This document shows, in pieces, positions 1 to 4,969 of a stretch of DNA of 5,073 bases. Made by a program: the position numbers and the translations under genes. Source of the stretch: Deltaproteobacteria bacterium (GTDB lineage Bacteria; Desulfobacterota; Desulfobacteria; Desulfobacterales; JAFDFH01); NCBI GenBank assembly GCA_019309945.1, contig JAFDFH010000206.1, positions 1 to 5,073 on the forward strand, written 5' to 3'. Position 1 is the stretch's first letter. Every line of letters begins with the position of its first letter. The notes under the pieces are model-generated. The model did no database searches. It saw only the letters and a program-made list of their open reading frames with translations, and had not been told where the DNA came from.

Positions 1-906
1 GTTGTCAAAAACAGATTCAACTATCCTGCGGATTTTGCGATGATAGCTGATCTGATCAAGAAAATTAGGGGAATAAAAATCGGCAGGAGTTTTGCAGCTT
101 CAGAGGAAACTATTTCACGCCTGGCGCTTCATTCCCCGGATCAACCCGAAATACCAAAAGATCATCAAGGGACCCGCGTTGTCATTGAAAACAGGGCAAG
201 AAACATACTTGCAGATATTATTTTAGGAAAGGCGAGGGAAGTCGCAGCCGGGACCGGCGGCCATTATATTAAGTTTACAAAATCATCTAAAGTTTATCTC
301 GTCGATAGCGAGTTTAAATTTATAAATACGAAGCCTTCTGAGTGGCTCGATAAGGACCTAATGGACATCGAATCCGAAAATATAGCGCAAGCAACCTGCT
401 TTACCCCGATGTTTAAAAAAACCATATACACCCTGAAACGCCCTGCCAAAGGCCAAGAGCCTGTATTCATGCAGCTGCCCCAAGGGGAAAAAATCATAAA
501 GTTTAAACTCGAAAACGTTTTCGAAGCACTATCCCCACTCCGAATAGAGGATATCGCAGATCCTTCCCATGACAGCAGCATTGCCGGATTCGATGAAACA
601 CCGTGTTTCGAATATTGCCTTTTTAATGGAACGTGTTATAAAGTTTACCCGGGCAGGTCTCTTAAGAATGATAAAGATAAGTTTTACTTTAAAGCGACTG
701 TAAGCTACATATCAGCAAAGGATCTTACGGAAAAAGAAGCATCATCTGACGGTGAGCAAAAAGAAAGTGGGAAGGAAAGTCCGGTTCAAATTTCAGATGA
801 TGTAGAGCGAATTAACAAAAAACTGATTTCCTGGACCTATGTAATATCTAAATGGAAACGTGAAAGCTTCATAACCGATCCCGAAGAAATTTTTGAAAAA
901 GAATAA
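1..906 (+). CDS. DUF4340 domain-containing protein, 5'-truncated by the window edge
   Basis: The frame is open from base 1 to the TAA at 904-906, giving 301 visible residues. The first ATG in frame is at base 40, but the codons before it read NYPADF, which resembles the YPAD segment inside DUF4340 domains. The true start, and the N-terminal membrane anchor usual in this family, therefore probably lie upstream. Family-like blocks in visible-frame numbering are GTRVVIENRARNILADIILG at about 57-76, VYLVDSEF at 98-105, EWLDKDLMDI at 114-123 and the C-terminal WTYVISKWK at about 278-286. No membrane segment or catalytic motif is visible. DUF4340 genes are often found after an ABC-2 permease and a GldG-like protein, so an envelope-associated accessory role is inferred. 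Cys202, Cys206 and Cys212 lie close together. The region at about 245-262 is charged and low in complexity, and looks like a linker. The family call is by eye, and the molecular function is unknown. Confidence 0.75.
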   Translation, partial: VVKNRFNYPADFAMIADLIKKIRGIKIGRSFAASEETISRLALHSPDQPEIPKDHQGTRVVIENRARNILADIILGKAREVAAGTGGHYIKFTKSSKVYLVDSEFKFINTKPSEWLDKDLMDIESENIAQATCFTPMFKKTIYTLKRPAKGQEPVFMQLPQGEKIIKFKLENVFEALSPLRIEDIADPSHDSSIAGFDETPCFEYCLFNGTCYKVYPGRSLKNDKDKFYFKATVSYISAKDLTEKEASSDGEQKESGKESPVQISDDVERINKKLISWTYVISKWKRESFITDPEEIFEKE

Positions 907-1279
907 TCAGATTCGTCCGTGTCCATCCGGGAATGACCCCTTTAAATTTTTCTCAATCCTGCCTATCCTGCTCAACCCACTCAAGCCTGTCAGTGTGTGA
1001 ATCCTGCCTTAAACCCCAACCCGGCCAGGGCGGATCCAAACGGATTTTAACTAGTGTCCATCCAGAAACGGTCTTTTTGTCCGATCTCTGCGTTATGCTC
1101 AAAATTTTATCCTCGGAATATCAACTATATGCCTGTGGTTAAATTTTTCGTCGGCCTTGAAATAGAACGCAATCGGGCATTTTTCAAAGGTCTCGAGGTG
1201 TAGCGAATCATTCAAGAGATGTTTTGCTGTAAAAAGCACAAATTCAATTTTTAAGGAACGAATATCTATGCGGCAAATT
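907..1279. other. Gene-free spacer with degenerate short repeats
   Basis: This 373-bp spacer lies between the end of the DUF4340 gene and the end of the leftward H1-like gene. A 69-codon open frame at 933-1142 has no ribosome binding site and a Cys/Ser-rich composition that resembles no known protein, so I do not call it. The left half, 955-1009, contains repeated TCCTGCC-like words. GTGTCCATCC occurs twice, at 919-928 and 1054-1063. From 1141 to 1279 the DNA is AT-rich with no strong hairpin and no clear intrinsic terminator for either flanking gene. The spacer looks like repeat-derived or decayed DNA, but that is inference. Confidence 0.6.
955..1009 (+). repeat. Degenerate tandem TCCTGCC-type short repeat
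   Basis: AATCCTGCCT occurs exactly at 955-964 and again at 1000-1009. Between them are related words in the same orientation: ATCCTGCTC, ACCCACTC and AGCCTGTC, spaced about 9-10 bases apart. The pattern suggests an eroded array of an ATCCTGYC-like unit. The unit is short and diverged, so coincidence in C/T-rich DNA cannot be excluded. Confidence 0.4.
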
Positions 1280-1717
1280 TTACTTTTTTACATAAAGCCC
1301 ACGTGATAAGGATTCAATCTTGCCTTGTTTTGAAAGTTTGTAAAGCGCATTGCTGATCTGTCTCGTTCCTAAACTGGTTTTTTCTTTTAGTTTAGTAATC
1401 GTAACGCCTTTCTTGCTCCGCTTGATGACATCATATACAGTGTCGAGGACGACGGCCGGTTTGGCGGGCGCACCCTTTTTGGCCTTTGGAGCCTTGGCCG
1501 CAGAAGCCTTTTTGGCTTCAACAGGCTTAGCTTTGGCCGCAGAAGCCTTTTTTGCTCCAGCAGGCTTAGCTTTGGCCGCAGAAGCCTTTTTTGCTCCAGC
1601 AGGCTTAGCTTTGGAAGATTGATGCTTGTCTATCTGATTTGAAATTTTCTCCACCTGTTTCGATAGGTTTACAAGAAACTTGGATACGGACTCTAATTGA
1701 TCGGTTAACTTCTTCAT
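1280..1717 (-). CDS. Histone H1-like Lys/Ala-repeat protein with C-terminal winged helix
   Basis: This 145-residue basic protein has three parts. Residues 1-33 have heptad-like hydrophobic spacing (L4, L8, V11, F14/L15, L18, V22, I25, I29) and probably form a short coiled coil. Residues 37-75 are three 13-residue repeats of AKPAGAKKASAAK type, continuing into a looser Lys/Ala/Pro stretch to about 88, much like eukaryotic H1 tails and bacterial H1-like proteins. Residues 91-145 look like a winged helix: YDVIKRSKKGVTITKLKEKT, then RQISNALYKLSKQGKIESL, then a terminal wing RGLYVKK. Proteins with this layout are, as I recall, common in Desulfobacterota. The likely role is DNA binding, either nucleoid-associated or regulatory; no target is known. 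The ATG at 1717 is supported by AAAGGAGG nine bases upstream and a promoter further up. The tandem repeat is prone to copy-number change. Specific function is uncertain. Confidence 0.85.
   Translation of the reverse strand: MKKLTDQLESVSKFLVNLSKQVEKISNQIDKHQSSKAKPAGAKKASAAKAKPAGAKKASAAKAKPVEAKKASAAKAPKAKKGAPAKPAVVLDTVYDVIKRSKKGVTITKLKEKTSLGTRQISNALYKLSKQGKIESLSRGLYVKK
1494..1614 (-). repeat. 39-bp in-frame minisatellite inside the H1-like gene
   Basis: Three tandem 39-bp units lie at 1494-1532, 1533-1571 and 1572-1610, with the next four bases (ttgg) continuing the unit to 1614. The units at 1533-1571 and 1572-1610 are identical at all 39 positions. The unit at 1494-1532 differs from them at three positions. 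Since 39 is divisible by three, gain or loss of a unit adds or removes 13 residues of Lys/Ala tail without a frameshift. Codon-level identity, not only protein similarity, points to recent duplication or gene conversion. Confidence 0.95.
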
Positions 1718-1726
1718 CGCAAAATC

Positions 1727-1734
1727 CCTCCTTT
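1727..1734 (-). promoter_or_regulatory. Strong Shine-Dalgarno of the H1-like gene
   Basis: Read on the minus strand this is AAAGGAGG, nine bases before the ATG at 1717-1715. It fixes the start and suggests efficient translation. Confidence 0.85.
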
Positions 1735-1772
1735 ATTTATCAAAATCACTTTTCCAAAACCACCTGTCCGAC

Positions 1773-1801
1773 TGTATAATATATTGTTTGCTAAAAGTCA
1801 A
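1773..1801 (-). promoter_or_regulatory. Sigma70-type promoter of the H1-like gene
   Basis: On the minus strand, TTGACT (1801-1796) matches the -35 consensus at 5 of 6 positions. After a 17-base AT-rich spacer comes TATACA (1778-1773), which matches the -10 consensus at 4 of 6. Transcription would start near 1766, leaving a leader of about 50 bases that carries the Shine-Dalgarno sequence. Spacing and position both fit the gene start at 1717. An alternative -10 hexamer, TATTAT, lies three bases closer but gives a poor 14-base spacer. Confidence 0.65.
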
Positions 1802-1810
1802 CAAAATCTG

Positions 1811-1868
1811 TATGCTGTACTCTAACGTTGTAAAAGTCGAGTGTGCTGCATCTCTATCGTTGTCAAGG
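1811..1868 (+). repeat. Imperfect direct repeat in the divergent control region
   Basis: Two copies of about 26 bases, at 1811-1836 and 1842-1868, share TGCTG followed by TCTAnCGTTGTnAA. The core is TCTAACGTTGTAAA at 1821-1834 and TCTATCGTTGTCAA at 1853-1866, which agree at 12 of 14 positions and repeat every 32 bases, about three helical turns. The repeat lies just upstream of the leftward promoter and between two divergent genes, a plausible place for an operator. No regulator is identified. Confidence 0.4.
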
Positions 1869-2001
1869 GCTTGATAGTATTTCGCGGAAAAGACAGTTTT
1901 TGTTCAGGCACTATTTTAGGAATTACGCTTTACTAAAACTAATTTGAAAGTTCGGATCATTTTCCGAGTTAAAATAAATCCAGGGAAATTATATTAAAAG
2001 C

Positions 2002-3966
2002 ATGCAAACACCCGTTCCTTTTGCAGAAGACAGAAAAAACCTCCAAATCCAATATGCGGAGGCACTGAATCCTTCGCAGCTCGAAGCTGTCAATTTCAAT
2101 GAGGGATCTTTACTTGTTATCGCAGGCGCCGGAAGCGGAAAGACCAGAACGCTCACCTATCGGGTTGCCCGTCTCGTAGAAGAAGGTGTTTTACCCGGTT
2201 CTATTCTTCTTTTGACATTTACACGCAAAGCATCCCAGGAAATGTTAAAACGAGCGGCAACGCTGTTGGACAATCGATGTGAGCGTATCGCGGGAGGTAC
2301 TTTTCACTCCTTCGCAAATGCAATGCTGCGTCGACATGCTTCACAGACAGGATTCACCTCAGGTTTTACCATTATGGACCGTTCGGATGCCGAAGCACTC
2401 ATAGGGATGTTGCGAAAGGAAATGGGCATCGTCTCAAAGTCCCGCGCATTTCCCAGAAAGCAAACCTTGGCAAATATTTTCAGCCGATCGGTAAATAAAG
2501 CGCTATCCATCGAGGAAGTCATTTCGTATGACTATCCCCATTTTACCTCTGATAGCGATGATATTATTTTACTCTATCGCGAGTATAAAAAACGCAAAGC
2601 CGAACATTATCTTATGGACTATGACGATCTTTTAACTTATTTCCAACGACTTTTGAAAGATCATCCTCAGATCAGGGCAAAGATCTCTTCAAGCTGCCGC
2701 TACATAATGGTTGATGAATATCAGGATACCAACCAGATTCAGGCGGACATCGTATATCTTCTTGCCGAAAGCCATAAAAACATTATGGTCGTAGGTGACG
2801 ATTCTCAGAGCATCTATGCTTTCCGGGGTGCCAACTTTAGAAACATAATGGAATTTCCTGAAATATTTCCGGACACCAAGGTCATCAAATTGGAGGAAAA
2901 CTACCGGAGCGTACAGCCTATTTTAGCGCTTACCAATGTTATTATTGACCGAGCAGTGGAAAAATATTCAAAAAATCTTTTTACACAAAAATCCGGTGGA
3001 TCAATACCTCTTCTTGTGGACACCCTTACGGAAAACAGCCAATCGCGATTTATCGTCGATAAGATTATGGAGTTCAAGCAGCAGGGGATACCCTTAAACG
3101 AAATGGCAGTCCTTTTCAGGGCCGGCTTTCACTCCTTTGACCTTGAAATTGAACTTGGCCGGTATGGAATTTCTTTTGTTAAGGTGGGGGGATTCAAGTT
3201 CATGGAGTCAGCCCATATTAAAGATGTTCTGGCCCACCTCAGGGTTATCTTTAACCCTTATGATCGGATAAGCTGGTATAGAATACTTCTTCTTCTAGAC
3301 AAAGTCGGCCCTAAAACCGCCCAGAACATCTACGAAGAGATTCTTCGTGAGCAATCCGGATATACCGGTATCTTTGCAATCAAAGACAAAGCAACCCGTG
3401 CCAAGGGTATTGACCGGCTAAAGGATCTTTTTGCGCAAATCGATTCAAACCCCATGTCCGTTGCTGAAATGGGGGCGACCGTGTTGAATTACTACGAGCC
3501 GATTTTAGTGGATACTTATGATGATCATCCCAAACGGGCAAGGGACCTGGAGCATCTGATAACGATCATGGAACGATATCATCAGCTTGAATCCTTTTTA
3601 GCCGATATGGCGCTTGAACCGCCAAACACGAGTATTGATGATAATCTATCTCTAGATTATTCGAATAAGGACCACCTCATTCTTTCAACCGTCCATTCTG
3701 CCAAAGGTCTTGAGTGGCACACGGTATTCATTATCTGGACGCTGGATGGGCGCTTTCCTTCCATACACGCTTTAAACAACGAAGAGGATCTGGAGGAAGA
3801 GCTCAGGCTCATGTACGTTGCTGCAACGCGTGCCAAAGAAAATCTGTTCTTTTCTTACCCGATGCAAATTTATGACAGAAGCTCTGGATTAATGTTAAGT
3901 CGACCGTCTCGCTTCATTGATCGAATACCCCATGACCTACTTGAGAGGCGAACGATCGGTATCTGA
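2002..3966 (+). CDS. ATP-dependent 3'-5' DNA helicase, Rep/UvrD/PcrA type (SF1A)
   Basis: This 654-residue protein carries a full set of SF1A motifs: Q motif LNPSQLEAV (22-30), Walker A AGAGSGKT (41-48), Ia LTFTRKAS (71-78), Ib GTFHSFA (99-105), motif II VDEYQDTN (237-244, catalytic D238/E239), III GDDSQSIYAFRGA (265-277), IV LEENYRS (297-303), a 2A/2B block with LFRA (371-374) and GGFKFMESAHIKD (396-408), V STVHSAKGLEW (562-572) and VI EEELRLMYVAATRAK (598-612, arginine finger R610). All key ATPase residues are present, so it should be active. The family unwinds DNA 3' to 5' during repair, restart of stalled replication or removal of bound proteins. Only about 44 residues follow motif VI, so the disordered tail and Tudor-like domain of UvrD/PcrA (about 720 residues) are absent; the size is nearer Rep (673). 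I therefore give no gene symbol. The start at 2002 is the first ATG after an in-frame stop at 1975-1977. Ribosome binding is weak (AGGGA about 15 bases upstream), so initiation may be inefficient. Confidence 0.95.
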   Translation: MQTPVPFAEDRKNLQIQYAEALNPSQLEAVNFNEGSLLVIAGAGSGKTRTLTYRVARLVEEGVLPGSILLLTFTRKASQEMLKRAATLLDNRCERIAGGTFHSFANAMLRRHASQTGFTSGFTIMDRSDAEALIGMLRKEMGIVSKSRAFPRKQTLANIFSRSVNKALSIEEVISYDYPHFTSDSDDIILLYREYKKRKAEHYLMDYDDLLTYFQRLLKDHPQIRAKISSSCRYIMVDEYQDTNQIQADIVYLLAESHKNIMVVGDDSQSIYAFRGANFRNIMEFPEIFPDTKVIKLEENYRSVQPILALTNVIIDRAVEKYSKNLFTQKSGGSIPLLVDTLTENSQSRFIVDKIMEFKQQGIPLNEMAVLFRAGFHSFDLEIELGRYGISFVKVGGFKFMESAHIKDVLAHLRVIFNPYDRISWYRILLLLDKVGPKTAQNIYEEILREQSGYTGIFAIKDKATRAKGIDRLKDLFAQIDSNPMSVAEMGATVLNYYEPILVDTYDDHPKRARDLEHLITIMERYHQLESFLADMALEPPNTSIDDNLSLDYSNKDHLILSTVHSAKGLEWHTVFIIWTLDGRFPSIHALNNEEDLEEELRLMYVAATRAKENLFFSYPMQIYDRSSGLMLSRPSRFIDRIPHDLLERRTIGI

Positions 3967-4132
3967 TGCGATGTCGATAGATCGGTACTGCTCCCTTTGG
4001 CACCCATGTAAAGGGAACATGATAAATACCGTTAGTGAATTTGCCACCATTTAGGGGTGCGAAACTTGAGTCGGAAATAAAAACTCAAGGGCAGGGGGTT
4101 TGAAAGTGCTTGTTAAAGGTTTGTTTTTCTGA
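3967..4132. other. Convergent spacer between helicase and amrA
   Basis: This 166-bp region separates two genes that end towards each other. It holds two modest hairpins. TCCCTTT at 3992-3998 pairs with AAAGGGA at 4010-4016 over an 11-base loop. CTTGAGT at 4065-4071 pairs with ACTCAAG at 4083-4089 over an 11-base loop. Neither is followed by a convincing U-run on either strand. No gene is visible here. Confidence 0.6.
4065..4089 (-). terminator. Weak candidate hairpin downstream of amrA
   Basis: A perfect 7-bp stem (CTTGAGT/ACTCAAG) with an 11-base loop lies 44-68 bases beyond the amrA stop. Read leftwards it is followed by only three T residues, so it is weak as an intrinsic terminator. It could also act as a 3' stabilising stem or be chance. 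Confidence 0.25.
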
Positions 4133-4696
4133 TTATTCCGAAAAATATTCTACTTCGTATACTTTTATCGTTGTCGTCTTGTTCTGCCAACACTTTCCAT
4201 CCATACCCCCTTTTAGACATAGATGTTCCAAAAACGCTTTCTTGTCAGGAAGTTGCTCCCACACCTGGGGAAGAAATGTAGCACTTCTCCAATCCTGAGA
4301 TAGTATAACACCATGGACACCCGGTTTAATTTTTAGCATCAGGTCTTTTCCATCCTCAAAATGGAGAACCTCCGGTGCGGTGAGCACGCTGACTTCAATA
4401 TCAACGAAAGACAGCTCATCTTTTGTCAAAGAGGGGAAGCGGGGGTCGTTAAAAGCGGCACTTATCGCGTTTTCTTCTACATTGGAAAATAAGGGCCTTA
4501 CCGGTTCGATAGTGCCGATGCAACCCCTTAAAACGCCTTTTTTATGCAGCGTCACAAAGCAGCCGCGTTTTTCTTTCAGGGTCGGGGAGATTTCTTTTGG
4601 CCTTTCGATTCTGGAACCTTGTATTAACTCGGCCGTTATAGCTGACCGGGCCAGTTTGAGAAGTATGTCCTTATCTTCATCGGTTAGCGGCGACAT
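4133..4696 (-). CDS. amrA: AMMECR1 family protein (AmmeMemoRadiSam system protein A)
   Basis: This 187-residue protein spans a whole AMMECR1 domain, a usual length for prokaryotic members. Diagnostic blocks are GCFVTLHKKGVLRGCIGTIEP (residues 45-65, containing the hallmark LRGCIG), AFNDPRFPSL (81-90), the strand IEVSVL (100-105), GVHGVIL (126-132), ATFLPQVWEQLP (139-150) and FLEHLCLKGG (155-164). Human AMMECR1 is the eukaryotic relative. In prokaryotes the family recurs with a Memo-like protein and a radical SAM enzyme, but its biochemical role is not settled. The protein looks cytosolic, with no signal peptide or membrane segment. The start at 4696 is preferred over the in-frame ATG at 4735 because AAAGGAGA sits nine bases before it, and the extra N-terminal residues (MPDFRCKRKETKA) simply read through that site. 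Neither partner gene is in the window; one could lie beyond 5073. No clear promoter was found. Confidence 0.92.
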   Translation of the reverse strand: MSPLTDEDKDILLKLARSAITAELIQGSRIERPKEISPTLKEKRGCFVTLHKKGVLRGCIGTIEPVRPLFSNVEENAISAAFNDPRFPSLTKDELSFVDIEVSVLTAPEVLHFEDGKDLMLKIKPGVHGVILSQDWRSATFLPQVWEQLPDKKAFLEHLCLKGGMDGKCWQNKTTTIKVYEVEYFSE

Positions 4697-4704
4697 GGCT
4701 TTGG

Positions 4705-4712
4705 TCTCCTTT
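4705..4712 (-). promoter_or_regulatory. Shine-Dalgarno that decides the amrA start
   Basis: The minus strand reads AAAGGAGA, with AAGGAG ending nine bases before the ATG at 4696-4694. The longer open frame from 4735 would place this site inside coding sequence and has no comparable site of its own, so the shorter product is favoured. Confidence 0.85.
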
Positions 4713-4767
4713 CTTTTACACCTAAAATCTGGCAACTTCTCAATATGTTCCGTTAGGCCCGCTGCGC

Positions 4768-4961
4768 CATCCGCTAATTTTTTTCAATACGGCCAAAACT
4801 TGCAGTTAAGGGTGCCTAACAGTGCCCCGCGCATGGGATTTAAAATGAGTGTGTCGCTTAGCACAAATAGGCTACAATCAACAATTTATTCTGTTCGGGT
4901 CACTGTAAGCCGCCCTAAACGGCTTCAAACAGTTGCCCGCTTTGAAAAAAATTAGCGGATG
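4768..4961. repeat. 194-bp segment bounded by a perfect 20-bp inverted repeat
   Basis: The left arm at 4768-4787 is CATCCGCTAATTTTTTTCAA. The right arm at 4942-4961 is its exact reverse complement over all 20 bases. The arms are 154 bases apart. CCGCTG occurs just outside both arms, at 4759-4764 and 4965-4970, each three bases from the arm, and could be a target-site duplication of an element of about 200 bp. No protein is encoded inside. It could be a MITE-like non-autonomous element, a palindromic intergenic repeat or a structured RNA. No sequence family is recognised. Confidence 0.65.
4896..4939 (+). repeat. Long imperfect hairpin inside the inverted-repeat element
   Basis: AAGCCG (4907-4912) pairs with CGGCTT (4920-4925) around a 7-base loop. 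ACTGT (4902-4906) then pairs with ACAGT (4929-4933) after a three-base bulge. CGGG (4896-4899) pairs with CCCG (4936-4939) beyond one mismatch and one G-U pair. That is 15 Watson-Crick pairs in 44 bases. No U-run follows on either strand, so it is not an intrinsic terminator. Confidence 0.55.
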
Positions 4962-4969
4962 ACTCCGCT
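4945..4969 (-). terminator. Leftward intrinsic terminator, at the right arm of the element
   Basis: Read on the minus strand, AGCGGA (4969-4964), loop GTCA and TCCGCT (4959-4954) form a 6-bp GC-rich hairpin. After AA comes a run of seven T residues (4951-4945), the classic layout of a Rho-independent terminator. It would end a leftward transcript entering from beyond 5073, which would make amrA a separate transcription unit. The stem is short, so efficiency is uncertain. Confidence 0.5.

Noticed and set aside
933..1142. 69-codon rightward open frame in the spacer after the DUF4340 gene
   Set aside because: It has no Shine-Dalgarno site, overlaps repeat-like DNA, and its Ser/Cys/Pro-rich translation resembles no protein.
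1494..1610. Tandem 39-bp units considered as a CRISPR array
   Set aside because: The units are directly adjacent without spacers and are in frame within a coding sequence.
1350..1622. 90-codon rightward open frame opposite the H1-like gene
   Set aside because: It is an antisense shadow of the GC-biased Lys/Ala repeats; the minus strand has the promoter, the Shine-Dalgarno site and recognisable domains.
3992..4016. Hairpin TCCCTTT/AAAGGGA after the helicase as a terminator
   Set aside because: The stem is 7 bp with an 11-base loop, and the following bases (ACATGATAAA) contain no T-run.
4380..4955. 191-codon rightward open frame opposite amrA
   Set aside because: It is antisense to a clear AMMECR1 domain and runs through the inverted-repeat element; the translation matches no family I know.
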